Of a DNA stretch of 64,000 nucleotides, positions 27,765 through 37,258 are shown one piece after another. The position numbers and the translations under genes are program-made. The notes under the pieces are model-generated. The model worked only from the letters and a program-made list of their open reading frames with translations. It was not told where the DNA came from and ran no database searches. Where the stretch lies: positions 1 through 64,000 of the forward strand of contig NZ_QQOA01000007.1 of the NCBI RefSeq assembly GCF_003443895.1. Direction: 5' to 3'. How positions within the stretch are numbered: the stretch's first letter is position 1; each line of letters opens with the position of its first letter. This DNA is from Paraburkholderia phosphatilytica. GTDB taxonomy: Bacteria > Pseudomonadota > Gammaproteobacteria > Burkholderiales > Burkholderiaceae.

Positions 27765-28682
27765 ATGTACGTGATTTTCGGAGCAACGGGCCGCGTCGGA
27801 CGCGCAACGATCGCCGCATTGCGCGACGCCCGGCAGCCGGTGCGCGCGGTGCTGCATGACGAACGGCAGCGCGGCGAGTTCGAGGCGCTCGGCTGCGAAG
27901 TGGTCGCCGCCAATCTGCTGGAAGCGCGGGACATCGCGCGCGCGATCGAAGGCGCCGACGCCGTGCAGATGCTGTGTCCGGTGCCGCACGGCGACCGCGA
28001 TCCCGCGGTGACGATGGAGCGCGGGATCGACGCCGCCGCCGTTGCATTGCAGGCGAATCCGCCGAAGCTGCTGCTCGCGCTGTCGGACTACGGCGCGGAA
28101 CTACAGGACGGCACCGGGATTACGGGTCTCTTCCACACGCTCGAGCAGCGCTTTCGCGCAATCGACACGCATCTGATCCTGCTGCGCTCGGCCGAGCACA
28201 CGCACAACTGGGCGCGTGTGGTGCCGGCGGCGCTCGCCACCGGAAATCTGCCGAGCCTGCATCATCCGCTGACGCGGCCGTTTCCGACCGTCGCCGCGCA
28301 GGACGTCGGCGCCCTGGCGGGCCGGTTACTGCTCGAGCATGGCGCGGCCGCGGCGACGTTGAACGAAGCGGAACGACGGGTGGACATCGTGAGCATCGAA
28401 GGTCCGCAGCGCGTAAGCGCAAACGATATCGCGAGCGCGTTCGCCACGGCGCTGGCGCGCGATGTCGCCGCATTCGCGCTGCCGCGCGACCAATGGCTCG
28501 CGACGCTGCAGCGCGCGGGACTTTCGCAGCCGCACGCACAGTTGATCGTCGATCTGTACGACGCGCAGAACCTGGGGCGCATCGATGTCGAGCCCGATGC
28601 GGGCAGCCGCGCATTCGGCACGACGACTATCGCACAGGCATTCGGCGCGCTCGCGCCTGCATTGCTCGCGGCAGCACGCTGA
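27765..28682 (+). CDS. NmrA-type NAD(P)-binding protein
   Basis: The 305-residue protein begins with the dinucleotide-binding motif MYVIFGATGRVGRATI and continues with the short-chain-dehydrogenase-like NmrA layout (VVAANLLEARDIARAIEGADAV). It lacks a clear YxxxK catalytic pair, as do many NmrA-like redox sensors and quinone reductases. The start at 27765 has an AGCGAGG site. It is divergent from the AraC regulator, which probably controls it. The function is not known beyond nucleotide binding. Confidence 0.85.
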   Translation: MYVIFGATGRVGRATIAALRDARQPVRAVLHDERQRGEFEALGCEVVAANLLEARDIARAIEGADAVQMLCPVPHGDRDPAVTMERGIDAAAVALQANPPKLLLALSDYGAELQDGTGITGLFHTLEQRFRAIDTHLILLRSAEHTHNWARVVPAALATGNLPSLHHPLTRPFPTVAAQDVGALAGRLLLEHGAAAATLNEAERRVDIVSIEGPQRVSANDIASAFATALARDVAAFALPRDQWLATLQRAGLSQPHAQLIVDLYDAQNLGRIDVEPDAGSRAFGTTTIAQAFGALAPALLAAAR

Positions 28683-28835
28683 AACGCATTGCGCGCAAAC
28701 GTTCAAACGGATGGGCAGCGGAGACCGGATGGCGTGCCGCGCGGTGCGGCGCGCCTGAGGCACTGGCGTGGATGGCGTCACGTGGGACGCATCGGCAGCG
28801 AGTGTGCGTAGAACGCTTCAGCTTGAGTTTCAGCT

Positions 28836-28937
28836 TCAGCGCCGGCGGAAATGGCCGCTCACTGGGTCGACGAACCATGCAAACGCGACCAGTGCGGCAA
28901 TAGCGATCGGCGATGCGATCAGAAATGCAGTCAGCAC
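28836..28937 (-). CDS. Possible 33-residue membrane peptide
   Basis: A GTG-started frame encodes 33 residues beginning VLTAFLIASPIAIAALVAF, a single strongly hydrophobic helix, then a tryptophan-containing border and a basic end (FRRR). An in-frame stop just upstream fixes the start, and a GGGGT motif lies at ribosome-site distance. It is downstream of no obvious gene on that strand and sits alone in a 450-base gap between the NmrA and ribA genes. Single-helix peptides of this size often adjust membrane complexes. The call rests only on composition and the start site, so it may be spurious. Confidence 0.4.
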   Translation of the reverse strand: MLTAFLIASPIAIAALVAFAWFVDPVSGHFRRR

Positions 28938-29130
28938 TTTTTACCCCGTACCCGTGTCAATCCGGTATTGGGCGCAAGCATGCGCCGGCATTGACTGTGC
29001 GGGAATTGGGGCTTGTCACTAGGGGGTCATACTGTGGTGTTGGTGTGCGGGCGCACGGACGTGGCTGGCAATTTTTACGCACCAGGCCGCGGACCACGGC
29101 AGAACGATGGCGCAACGCCAGATTCGCGCC

Positions 29131-29802
29131 CTACTCGTTCTCTTCGAAGTAATGCCCGAACTTGATCTGCTTCGTGCGGATATACCGCTCGTTTTCCTCG
29201 CGCGTGGGGATTGCGAGCGCGACCCGCTCGCACACCGGAATACCGTGCTTGACGAGCGTATCGAACTTCTCCGGGTTGTTGCTCATCAGGCGCACCGACG
29301 TGACGCCGAGCGTGCGCAGGATGCCGGCAGCTGAATCGTATTCGCGCGCGTCGTCTGGCAGGCCGAGTTCGAGATTGGCCTCGACCGTATCGAGCCCCTG
29401 CTCCTGCAGCGCATACGCGCGGATCTTGTTGCTGAGACCGATACCGCGCCCTTCGTGACCACGCAGATACAGCAGCACGCCGCAGCCTTCGGCGGCGATG
29501 TAGCGCAGCGCGAGATCGAGCTGCTCACCGCAGTCGCAGCGATACGAACCGAGCACGTCGCCCGTCAGACACTCGGAATGCAGACGCGTCAGCACGGACT
29601 TGCCGCTCGCCACGTCGCCCATCACGAGCGCAACGTGCTCGGCATCGCCATCGACCACCCGGAACACGTAGGACTTGAACACGCCGTAGCGCGTGGGCAG
29701 CGTAGCGACCGCGTCGAGAACGACGCATTCGCCATCGCGAACGGTTTCGGTGGGCGATGGAACGTGAGGCGTATGCATGGCGTTGAACTGTGATGCGAAC
29801 AT
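29131..29802 (-). CDS. ribA: GTP cyclohydrolase II
   Basis: The 223-residue cytosolic enzyme opens GTP to 2,5-diamino-6-ribosylamino-4(3H)-pyrimidinone 5'-phosphate, the first step of riboflavin synthesis. The zinc ligands are Cys78, Cys89 and Cys91 ([16 protein letters not shown]). The active-site loop [11 protein letters not shown] and the segment [15 protein letters not shown] are intact. The start could also be the ATG at 29778. It stands alone here, without other rib genes, and may be an extra copy beside a RibBA enzyme elsewhere. Confidence 0.95.
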   Translation of the reverse strand: MFASQFNAMHTPHVPSPTETVRDGECVVLDAVATLPTRYGVFKSYVFRVVDGDAEHVALVMGDVASGKSVLTRLHSECLTGDVLGSYRCDCGEQLDLALRYIAAEGCGVLLYLRGHEGRGIGLSNKIRAYALQEQGLDTVEANLELGLPDDAREYDSAAGILRTLGVTSVRLMSNNPEKFDTLVKHGIPVCERVALAIPTREENERYIRTKQIKFGHYFEENE

Positions 29803-30116
29803 GAACCGGCGCGCGGCCGGGATGAGTACGGTTCAGGAGTGTACCGCTAATCGCCAACCCGCATCGGACGGCCCGCGCAATACGGGGCATCCCGCACGGA
29901 CTTCGCTCGCCGCGACACGCCCGCGACGCCTATACTGGACCGATACCACCCTTTGAACGGCGGTATGCCGCACCCATGCCACGCCCGCGCCCTACCTGTG
30001 CCGCATCACGTTCCGCGCCGCGACCGCGCTGTACCCGCGTAGCGCTGCAACGTGGCGTTGGCACCTGGTTTGCGGCATCGCGGGTTCCGGGCAAGCAGTG
30101 ACAATGGAGCCGACTC
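29803..30116. other. Gap between divergent ribA and CBS genes
   Basis: About 310 bases hold the start regions of both genes. A TATACT hexamer at about 29931 resembles a -10 box for the CBS gene, but no good -35 box accompanies it. No RNA element or open frame of note is visible. Confidence 0.4.
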
Positions 30117-30566
30117 ATGACAAGCGTCGCACAGGTCCTCAAATCGAAGCCGGACACGCCGGTCTTTACGATCACCGCCGATGATTCGGTCTACAACGCA
30201 ATCAAGCTGATGGCGGAAAAGCAGATCGGCGCGCTCGTCGTGACCGACGGCGACCGTATCGCCGGCATCGTCACCGAGCGCGACTATGCGCGAAAAGTGG
30301 TGCTGATGGAGCGTTCATCGAAGGGCACGCCGGTACGCGACATCATGAGCAGCGCGGTGCGCTTCGTGCGTCTCGACCAGACGACCGACGAATGCATGGC
30401 GTTGATGACCGAGCGCCGCATGCGTCACCTGCCGGTGATCGATAACGACCGGCTGGTCGGCATGGTGTCGATCGGCGACCTGGTGAAGAACATCATTGCC
30501 GAGCAGCAGTTCACGATCCAGCAGCTCGAACACTACATCACCGGAGAACGGCCGGAAGCGGCCTGA
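30117..30566 (+). CDS. CBS-domain protein
   Basis: The 149-residue protein consists of two CBS domains in tandem (about 10-65 and 75-130), with DRIAGIVTERDYARKV and DRLVGMVSIGDLVKNII as the matching motifs. Such pairs form a Bateman module that binds adenosyl nucleotides. It has no attached catalytic domain, so it probably acts as an energy or redox sensor for a partner protein. The ribosome site GGAG precedes the ATG. Confidence 0.93.
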   Translation: MTSVAQVLKSKPDTPVFTITADDSVYNAIKLMAEKQIGALVVTDGDRIAGIVTERDYARKVVLMERSSKGTPVRDIMSSAVRFVRLDQTTDECMALMTERRMRHLPVIDNDRLVGMVSIGDLVKNIIAEQQFTIQQLEHYITGERPEAA

Positions 30567-30581
30567 CGCGCGTCGTTCCGC

Positions 30582-30611
30582 AAAAAAAGCCCAAGCCTCG
30601 ACGGGTTGGGC
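30582..30611 (-). terminator. Intrinsic terminator for the DUF4148 transcript
   Basis: On the minus strand a GCCCAA/TTGGGC stem with an 11-base loop is followed by seven T residues. It lies about 150 bases past the DUF4148 stop codon, between two convergent genes. Confidence 0.65.
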
Positions 30612-30691
30612 GAAGCCGCTCGAAGCGCGGCGGAGGTCCTGCGCGTGCTGGTGATTCGCGCGACGGCGGCGCGACAGCGAGGGTTCACATG

Positions 30692-30729
30692 ACGACGGTC
30701 GCACCGCGGCTTCACGGTGCGACCGTCGT
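30692..30729. repeat. Perfect 15-base inverted repeat
   Basis: ACGACGGTCGCACCG and its exact complement flank an 8-base loop. The hairpin sits 30 bases downstream of the DUF4148 stop, between convergent genes, and has no T-tract on either side. It may protect the 3' end of an mRNA, halt transcription in both directions, or be a dispersed repeat. Confidence 0.7.
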
Positions 30730-30759
30730 GCATTCATGCCTGCAAAACTACCCGTTCAT

Positions 30760-31098
30760 TTACTGGCCGAAATACACGGGCTTCGTGCCCGCCGGCTGCA
30801 CGGTCGTACCGCCCGACTGCGACGAACCATTCACCGTGCCGCCGTAACCGGTGTTGGCGACCGGATTCTGTGCCTGCGCTTCGCCGTTCTGCGTGGCGAC
30901 GCGGGCTTCGGCGGACTGGATGTCGGCCGGATAGGTCGAGTCGTTGCTCGCGGCCGGGTTGTAGCCCGCGGCTTCGACCTGTTGAAGATCCTGACGGACC
31001 TGGGCGCGCGTCACCGGATCGTTCGATTGCTGGGCGAACGATGCGACCGGTGCGGCGAGAATAGCGGCGATGGCAACTGCCTTGATCAGCGTCTTCAT
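30760..31098 (-). CDS. Small secreted DUF4148-family protein
   Basis: The 112-residue protein has a signal peptide (MKTLIKAVAIAAILAAPVASFAQ broken near residue 22) and the short TRAQVRQDLQQVEAAGYNP motif, which defines the DUF4148 family common in Burkholderiaceae. The rest is a flexible Gly/Ser/Gln-rich region. It should be periplasmic, and its role is unknown. A strong GGAGGTAAG ribosome site precedes it. Confidence 0.9.
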   Translation of the reverse strand: MKTLIKAVAIAAILAAPVASFAQQSNDPVTRAQVRQDLQQVEAAGYNPAASNDSTYPADIQSAEARVATQNGEAQAQNPVANTGYGGTVNGSSQSGGTTVQPAGTKPVYFGQ

Positions 31099-31387
31099 GG
31101 TGCTTACCTCCAGAACTTGTTTTTGACGTCGCTTGACACGTCTGGTGAAAAGCGATTGGCTTCAGTCTAGTGAGCACCGGAGCAAGGGAAAACCCCTAAT
31201 TCGAAGAAACTTCATTGCTATTCCGACAAGAATATCCGTGGTGGTGCACGGCTCGATCGAACTTTACAGAGCTTTCTGTAATAGTTGCCTTGACGTTGCG
31301 AAGTGGATATCGCGGTCGGAACGGATTGCCGCTGCAGATGGCAGGGCTGTCATGTCGTTGCCAACGTGCGCCGATCGGCGCTGCATA

Positions 31388-32035
31388 TCAGGCCGATAGC
31401 AGATGTCGAGGACCGCTGACGAATGGGCTGCCGGCCGCATAAAAGCGCAGCAGGCGATGCGTTTCGCGCGTGAGGCCGATGCGCGTCGTGATGCCCACGC
31501 GCGTCGGCGCAAGCGTGCCATTCACTTCGGCCGCCAGCGATGCGAGCCACAAGCCGCGGCCTGCGCATAGATCGACGCCGTCGTGCGGCGGGCCGATACC
31601 CAGCGCAAGCGTGAGGCGCCCGGGGCCGCGCGCGAGATCGCGCGGTGTCGAGCGCGGTCTGCGCGCACGCATGATCTCGATGCCTTCCAACGGCTCCAGC
31701 GCGCGGATCAACACCCCAGCGCCGACACCCTCCGCTTCCGCGGAGATGTTGAGCATGTACGAGACGCCATACGTGAGCTTCACGTACGCATGCCCCGGCG
31801 CGAGAAACATCGAGCCATTGTCCGCACGTCGCCCGCGAAACGCATGACTCGTCGAATCGCCGAGCGGGTAGGCTTCCATTTCGACGATGCGGCCGCTCAC
31901 GCGTCCTTCCGGCAGGTCGTGAACCAGCACCTTGCCGACCAGATAACGGGCCATCGCGGTCGGGTCCACCGGCAGGTCTTCGCGCGACAGCGCGACGAAG
32001 TCGGATTGCGTAGCAGGCGTTGAACGTGGGGTCAT
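31388..32035 (-). CDS. DNA-3-methyladenine glycosylase (AAG/MPG family)
   Basis: The 215-residue protein matches the alkyladenine glycosylase family that excises 3-methyladenine and related lesions. Seen motifs are [32 protein letters not shown] (with the catalytic glutamate in the EMEAY segment), [14 protein letters not shown] and [14 protein letters not shown]. The start at 32035 is chosen because the family N-terminus begins there; an upstream extension exists. It stands alone in the sequence context. Confidence 0.93.
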   Translation of the reverse strand: MTPRSTPATQSDFVALSREDLPVDPTAMARYLVGKVLVHDLPEGRVSGRIVEMEAYPLGDSTSHAFRGRRADNGSMFLAPGHAYVKLTYGVSYMLNISAEAEGVGAGVLIRALEPLEGIEIMRARRPRSTPRDLARGPGRLTLALGIGPPHDGVDLCAGRGLWLASLAAEVNGTLAPTRVGITTRIGLTRETHRLLRFYAAGSPFVSGPRHLLSA

Positions 32036-32243
32036 GTATGCGGTATCGGCGATTTGACAGGAGCGCGATGTCGGCGGAACCTTGACGCGGATCGAAGCGC
32101 CGCCATCCTTCATCTGAGTGAAATCAGGTTAAGCGTACTTTTCAGAAGTCACCACGAGTCTTCGCAGTCGCAACCGCCCGTTCGTCGGGTACGGTTGACC
32201 ATCAAAGCGGTACCGTGTGTCACAACAACTGGAGAAACGTCAA

Positions 32244-32615
32244 ATGAAGGCATTCAGAGTACTTACGCTCGTCAGCGGCGCGCTGATCGTCGCCGCATCG
32301 CTGAACGCGTACGCGCAAAGCAGCGACACGTCCGCCACCGATACCGGCACGGCCACCAGCCCCACGTCGATGAAGAAGGCGGACCGCGCGGCCAACCGCA
32401 AGCTGTCGCGCGACGTGCGACGCGCACTGTCGAAAGACAAGTCCATCGACACCAGCAACATCAAGATCCGCGCGAATCATGGCGCGGTCGTCCTCGAAGG
32501 CACGGTGCCCGAGCAGGCGCAAAGCGACAAGGCCGGAACGATTGCGCAGGGTGTATCCGGCGTGTCGTCGCTGAAGAATTCACTGACCATACGCGAGAAA
32601 GGTGGCGGTCAGTAA
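32244..32615 (+). CDS. Periplasmic BON-domain protein
   Basis: The 123-residue protein has a signal peptide ending near SLNAYAQ, a short polar linker, and one BON domain (about 58-118, with VRRALSKDKSIDTSNIKIRANHGAVVLEG). BON proteins such as OsmY bind phospholipid surfaces and are usually induced by osmotic or envelope stress. The ATG follows a GGAG site. A strong terminator follows the gene. Confidence 0.92.
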   Translation: MKAFRVLTLVSGALIVAASLNAYAQSSDTSATDTGTATSPTSMKKADRAANRKLSRDVRRALSKDKSIDTSNIKIRANHGAVVLEGTVPEQAQSDKAGTIAQGVSGVSSLKNSLTIREKGGGQ

Positions 32616-32667
32616 CGAACGACTCGCGAACGACTCGCGCACGCCTTTCGTCCCGCTGTGCTGCCGC

Positions 32668-32696
32668 GCCGCCCTTCGCAACGAAGGGCGGCTTTT
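32668..32696 (+). terminator. Intrinsic terminator after the BON gene
   Basis: A perfect 11-base stem, GCCGCCCTTCG with CGAAGGGCGGC, and a 3-base loop are followed by four T residues. It lies about 50 bases after the BON stop and just before the end of the convergent acyl-CoA dehydrogenase gene. Confidence 0.9.
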
Positions 32697-32718
32697 CGTC
32701 TGACCTCGCGCGTCGGCC

Positions 32719-33873
32719 TCAACCTTCGAAACGCCGCCGCATCTCGCGCGCGATCACGATCTGCTGGATCTGCGTCGTGCCTTCGTAGATGCGGAACAGA
32801 CGCACGTCGCGATAGAACCGCTCGATGCCGTATTCGGCCATATACCCCGCGCCGCCGAAGATCTGCACCGCGCGGTCCGCAACCCGCCCGCACATCTCGG
32901 TGGCGAACATCTTCGCGCATGAAGCCTCAAGCGTCACACGTTCGCCCGCGTCGCGCCGCCGCGCCGCATCGACGATCATGCAGCGCGCCGCATAAATCTC
33001 CGCGCGGCTGTCGGCGAGCATGGCCTGCACGAGCTCGAACTCGACGATCGGCTGGCCGAACTGCCGCCGCTCGGTCGCATAGCGCAGCGCATCGGCCAGC
33101 ATCCGTTCGGCGGCGCCGGTCGCGACCGCGGCGATATGCAGCCGCCCTTTGTCGAGCACCTTCATCGCGGTCTTGAAGCCCACGCCTTCCCGCTCTCCGA
33201 TCAGATTCGCGGCCGGCACGCGGCACTGGTCGAACATCACGTCGCAGGTATGCGCGCCCTTCTGGCCCATCTTGCGATCGATCTTGCCCAACGACAGCCC
33301 CGGCGTCCCCGCTTCGACGACGAACGCCGAGATCGCATCGGCGCCCTTGCCCGCCGGATCGGTGCGCGCCATCACGGTGAAGAGGCCCGCCTCCGGCGCG
33401 TTCGTGATGAAGCGCTTCGTGCCGTTCAGCACGTAGTGATCGCCGTCGCGAATCGCGGTGGTGCGCAGCGACGCTGCATCGGAACCGGCCTCGGGCTCGG
33501 TCAGGCAGAACGAGCCGATCAGTTCGCCGGAGGCCAGCCGCGGCAGATACTGCTCCTTCTGCGCGGACGTCCCGTCGATCACGATGCCGGTCGAACCGAT
33601 GCCGTTGTTGCTGCCGATCGCCGAACGGAATGCGGGCGACGTCTGCCCGAGTTCGAACGCGGCCAGCACTTCCTCTTCCATCGTGAGACCGAGTCCGCCG
33701 TATTCTTCCGGCAGACACATGCCGAACAGGCCAAGGTCCTTCATCTCCTGCAGCAGCGCAGCGGGAATCTGGTCGTTTTCCGCGACAGTATCTTCGTTCG
33801 GCACGAGACGCTCGCGGACGAACCGGCGAATGCTGTCGAGCAGCAGGTTGAGGGTTTCCTCGCTACGGATCAC
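32719..33873 (-). CDS. Acyl-CoA dehydrogenase
   Basis: This 384-residue FAD enzyme of the acyl-CoA dehydrogenase family oxidises an acyl-CoA to the 2-enoyl form. FAD-binding motifs are CLTEPEAGSDAAS and KRFITNAPEAG, with the substrate region FGQPIVEFELVQAMLAD. The probable catalytic glutamate is in FRIYEGTTQIQQIV near residue 364. Chain-length or branched-chain specificity cannot be told. It is divergent from the antiporter gene and has no fatty-acid neighbours here. Confidence 0.93.
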   Translation of the reverse strand: MIRSEETLNLLLDSIRRFVRERLVPNEDTVAENDQIPAALLQEMKDLGLFGMCLPEEYGGLGLTMEEEVLAAFELGQTSPAFRSAIGSNNGIGSTGIVIDGTSAQKEQYLPRLASGELIGSFCLTEPEAGSDAASLRTTAIRDGDHYVLNGTKRFITNAPEAGLFTVMARTDPAGKGADAISAFVVEAGTPGLSLGKIDRKMGQKGAHTCDVMFDQCRVPAANLIGEREGVGFKTAMKVLDKGRLHIAAVATGAAERMLADALRYATERRQFGQPIVEFELVQAMLADSRAEIYAARCMIVDAARRRDAGERVTLEASCAKMFATEMCGRVADRAVQIFGGAGYMAEYGIERFYRDVRLFRIYEGTTQIQQIVIAREMRRRFEG

Positions 33874-34091
33874 GTCGTGTGTCTCCTCTGGATGAACGGG
33901 GTGAAACGCGTTGCAACATCATTCGAGCGCCGACAGGATCGACACACGGTCAAATTATTCTAATATTGGCGTCGGCCTTCGATGCTGCGCGCTGCACGAC
34001 ATGCATGCACGTCAGCGTACGCGCCTGCTTCATTGCACCACGGAAATCGCGCAGTCTGCCTGCACAACACGTATTCAACAGGAATCGCCGG

Positions 34092-35174
34092 ATGGTCTCG
34101 ACTTCGCACGCCCTGCCCCGCTGGACTCTCTGGACGCCGCCCGCCGCGTGGGTGATCCTCGCGCTGTCGAAGTTCGTGCCCGGCAATCCGTTCGTCATCG
34201 CGCTGGTCGGCGTTGCGCTCGCGGGCGCCGTGTTCTCCGCCGTGCATCACGCGGAAGTCGTCGCGCATCGCGTGGGCGAGCCGTTCGGCACGCTGGTGCT
34301 CGCCGTCGCGGTGACGATCATCGAAGTCGCGCTGATCGTGTCGGTGATGCTCGGCGCGGGCCCGGAGAAATCGGGGCTCGCGCGCGATACGGTATTCGCC
34401 GCGGTGATGATCGTCTGCAACGGCATCGTCGGATTGTGTCTGCTGGTCGGCGGTCTGCGCCATCGCGAGCAGGACTTCCAGATCCGCGGCGCGAGTGCCG
34501 CGCTCGCGGTGCTCGCGTCGCTGTCGGTGCTGACGCTCGTGATGCCGAACTACACGAGCCGCGAGCTCGGGCCGATGCTGTCGCCTTCGCAGCTCGCGTT
34601 CGCGGGCGTGTCGTCGCTGGTGCTGTACGGCGTGTTCGTGTTCGTGCAGACCGTGCGCCACCGCGACTACTTCCTGGCGGCCGATAGCGATGGCGCGCAC
34701 GCCGCGCCGCCGTCCGCGCGCGCCACGCTGCTCGCCGCGGTCTTGCTGCTGGTGTGTCTGGTCGCGGTCGTGCTGCTCGCGAAGATGCTGTCGCCCGTCG
34801 TCGAGGATGCGGTGCATCGGGCCGGCGCGCCGGATGCGGTGGTGGGTATCGTGATCGCGGGGCTCGTGCTGCTGCCGGAAGGACTCGCGGCGGTGCGCGC
34901 GGCGCGCGCGGACCGGCTGCAGACCAGTTTGAATCTCGCGCTCGGCTCCGCGCTTGCGAGCATCGGGCTCACCATTCCGACCGTCGCGGCCGTGTTCCTG
35001 TGGACGGGCGGTCCGCTCGCGCTCGGCATAGACGGACGCGACACCGTGCTGCTCGTGCTCACGCTGATGATCGGCACGCTCACGCTCAGCACCGGCCGCA
35101 CGACGATCCTGCAGGGCGCCGTGCATCTGTCGCTGTTCGCGGCCTATCTGTTCCTGTCGTTCACGCCGGGTTGA
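34092..35174 (+). CDS. chaA: Calcium/cation:proton antiporter, ChaA type
   Basis: The 360-residue inner-membrane protein has about 11 hydrophobic helices. It shows the two inverted alpha repeats of the CaCA superfamily, with AVAVTIIEVALIVSVM in the first half and GIVIAGLVLLPEGLAAV in the second, each carrying the acidic residue of the ion site. It should export Ca2+ or Na+/K+ in exchange for protons. The start at 34092 is chosen at the first helix; a longer upstream frame lacks similarity. It converges with the LysR gene. Confidence 0.9.
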   Translation: MVSTSHALPRWTLWTPPAAWVILALSKFVPGNPFVIALVGVALAGAVFSAVHHAEVVAHRVGEPFGTLVLAVAVTIIEVALIVSVMLGAGPEKSGLARDTVFAAVMIVCNGIVGLCLLVGGLRHREQDFQIRGASAALAVLASLSVLTLVMPNYTSRELGPMLSPSQLAFAGVSSLVLYGVFVFVQTVRHRDYFLAADSDGAHAAPPSARATLLAAVLLLVCLVAVVLLAKMLSPVVEDAVHRAGAPDAVVGIVIAGLVLLPEGLAAVRAARADRLQTSLNLALGSALASIGLTIPTVAAVFLWTGGPLALGIDGRDTVLLVLTLMIGTLTLSTGRTTILQGAVHLSLFAAYLFLSFTPG

Positions 35175-35195
35175 CTGGACGCAATTAGCCAACCG

Positions 35196-36062
35196 CTAGC
35201 GCGCTTCGAGCCATTCGCGGAACAGATGCACCTTCTGCTGATGCGCGACGCTTTCCGGATACACGAAGTAGTAGCGCGCGCCGGTCTTCAGCACCGCGTC
35301 GAACGGCCTCACGAGCCGCTTCGACGCCACGTCTTCGTCGATCAGCTCGAGATCGCTGATCGCCACGCCAAAGCCCTGTAGCGCCGCGTTGGTCGCGAGG
35401 TCAAGCGTATCGAAGCTCGGCCCCTGCTCCGCGTCGACGTGGCCCGCGCCCACGTGGTCGAGCCAGTTGCGCCAGTCGCGATGATCGCGCGTGGGATGCA
35501 GCAGCGTGTGCTGCGCGAGATCGTCGATCGATGCGAGCGGCCGCGACTGCGCGAGCTCCGGCGCGCAGACGGGCGTCAGGCGCTCCTCGAACAGCTCGAT
35601 CGCCTCGACGTCATGCCCCGGCGACGAACCATAGACGATCGCCGCGTCGAACGGCTCGACGTGGAAGTCGACGTCGTGCTGCCACGTCGTGGTCATCTGC
35701 ACGTGCAGGTCCGGATGATCGGCCTGGAACTGCATCACTTTCGGCAGCATCCAGCGCATCACGCAGGTGGGCACCTTCAGCGCGAGGTCGGTGCGCTGTC
35801 GCGTGAGCCGCAGCGACACCTCTTCGATGCGTCCGAAGCTCTCGCGTACCGCGGGCAGCAGCAGTTCGCCCTCGGCGGTCAGCGTCAGGCCCTTCGCGTG
35901 GCGCTTGAAGAGCGGAAAGCGGTAATAGTCTTCGAGCGACAGGATCTGCCGGCTGACCGCGCCCTGGGTCAGACACAGATGCTCCGCCGCGCGCGTGAAG
36001 CTGCGATGGCGCGCGACCGTCTCGAAGATCTGCAGCGCGTTGAGTGGAGGAAGACGTCGCAT
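35196..36062 (-). CDS. LysR-family regulator, GcvA-like
   Basis: The 288-residue protein begins MRRLPPLNALQIFETVARH and has the helix-turn-helix SFTRAAEHLCLTQGAVSRQI, the form typical of GcvA-type LysR regulators. An effector-binding domain runs from about residue 90. The start at 36062 fits the family N-terminus. It is divergent from a pair of amino-acid ABC permease genes, and a LysR-like box lies between them, so it probably controls amino-acid uptake. Confidence 0.9.
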   Translation of the reverse strand: MRRLPPLNALQIFETVARHRSFTRAAEHLCLTQGAVSRQILSLEDYYRFPLFKRHAKGLTLTAEGELLLPAVRESFGRIEEVSLRLTRQRTDLALKVPTCVMRWMLPKVMQFQADHPDLHVQMTTTWQHDVDFHVEPFDAAIVYGSSPGHDVEAIELFEERLTPVCAPELAQSRPLASIDDLAQHTLLHPTRDHRDWRNWLDHVGAGHVDAEQGPSFDTLDLATNAALQGFGVAISDLELIDEDVASKRLVRPFDAVLKTGARYYFVYPESVAHQQKVHLFREWLEAR

Positions 36063-36499
36063 GGCACGGGTCCGGTATCTGGAAAACGCATGACGCGGGC
36101 ATCGCTCGAATCCGGGTCGCCCGGACGCGACGACGCCGGCCGATGGCGAATCTTGAGGCGAGCATACGCGATCCAAAATAACAGGGCGATGGCAGACGGC
36201 GCTCTTTGCATGAGCGCGACGCATGGCTCGCGATGGGACGGTCGCGCACCTTGGGCGGTAGTGCGGTGTCCGGCTTGCACCAGGAATGGGCGTGAGTTAG
36301 CGGCTTCTGGCGGGCTGCTTTCGACTTTCACGAAGGCTGAAAGAACATCGGCGCCGCCGCCACTTTCCCTTGTTGGGACGATGGTTTACCGCCGTCACAC
36401 CCGTCACCTGGCGCCCTGCGTTCCCGCAGCGGAAGCCGATTGGACCGGAAGTTGCTAAAGCACCGCGCTGGACCACGCGCACCCCATTCCAGTCACAAC
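36063..36499. other. Divergent gap between LysR and ABC permease genes
   Basis: The 437-base region has no coding signal I trust. It contains a likely regulator site at 36325-36343, listed separately, and a few short GC-rich runs. Confidence 0.4.
36325..36343. promoter_or_regulatory. Candidate LysR binding box
   Basis: CTTTCA and TGAAAG form a perfect inverted repeat with a 7-base spacer, and the pair contains the T-N11-A pattern of LysR sites. It lies between the GcvA-like regulator gene and the permease genes. Its function is inferred from position and form only. Confidence 0.4.
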
Positions 36500-37258
36500 A
36501 TGACCTACGCATTCGATTTCTCCGGCTTCGGCGACTATGCCGGCATGCTCGCGCGCGGCGCCGGCGTGACCGTTGCGCTCACTGCCGTATCGACGGTGCT
36601 CGGCAGTTTCGTCGGCATCGCGGGCGCGGCCGTCGGCCGCTCGGGGCCACGCTGGGCGCGCGCGCTCGTTTCGTCGTACGTGGAGCTGATCCGCAATACG
36701 CCCTTTCTCGTGCAGCTGTTCTTCGTGTTCTTCGGGCTGCCGGGCATCGGCGTGCGAATCACCGAAGTCGAGGCTGCGATCCTCGCGATGACGGTCAACC
36801 TCGGCGCGTACGCAACCGAAATCATCCGCGCCGGCATCGAGGCGGTACCGCGCGGCCAGTTGCAGGCCGCGCACGCGCTCGGCCTGCATCCGCGCCACGT
36901 GTTCCGCCACGTCGTGCTGCCGCAGGCGCTCGCCAACGTGTTCCCGGCGCTCGTCGGCCAGGTGCTGATCGTGATGCTGGGCTCGGCGGTCGTGTCGCAG
37001 ATCTCGGTGCCCGATCTCACTTACGCGGCAAGCTATATCGAGTCGCGCAATTTCCGCTCGTTCGAAACCTGCCTGATCGTGACCGCCGCGTATCTGCTGC
37101 TCGCGATCGTGCTGCGCCAGCTGCTCGCGCGGCTTGGCCGCCGGCTGTTCGCGGGCCGTGTGCCGGCGCGCGCCGCGAGCACCCGCCGCACGGGTTTGCG
37201 CGCGTGGTTGGGTCTCACACCGCGCAGTGCGCGTTCGGTCAGCGTGGAACGTCCGTGA
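36500..37258 (+). CDS. Polar amino-acid ABC transporter permease 1
   Basis: The 252-residue inner-membrane protein belongs to the His/Glu/Gln/Arg/opine permease family. It has an early helix with VTVALTAVSTVLGSFVG, the YVELIRNTPFLVQLFF segment, and the ATPase-contact EAA loop EAVPRGQLQAAHALGLHP. It pairs with the next gene, whose start overlaps its stop by one base. No ATPase or binding-protein gene is adjacent, which is unusual. The extended basic C-terminus after the last helix (about 35 residues) is probably cytoplasmic. Confidence 0.93.
   Translation: MTYAFDFSGFGDYAGMLARGAGVTVALTAVSTVLGSFVGIAGAAVGRSGPRWARALVSSYVELIRNTPFLVQLFFVFFGLPGIGVRITEVEAAILAMTVNLGAYATEIIRAGIEAVPRGQLQAAHALGLHPRHVFRHVVLPQALANVFPALVGQVLIVMLGSAVVSQISVPDLTYAASYIESRNFRSFETCLIVTAAYLLLAIVLRQLLARLGRRLFAGRVPARAASTRRTGLRAWLGLTPRSARSVSVERP

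Noticed and set aside
29803..30116. A possible FMN riboswitch near ribA
   Set aside because: No conserved RFN-element sequences are visible in the leader.
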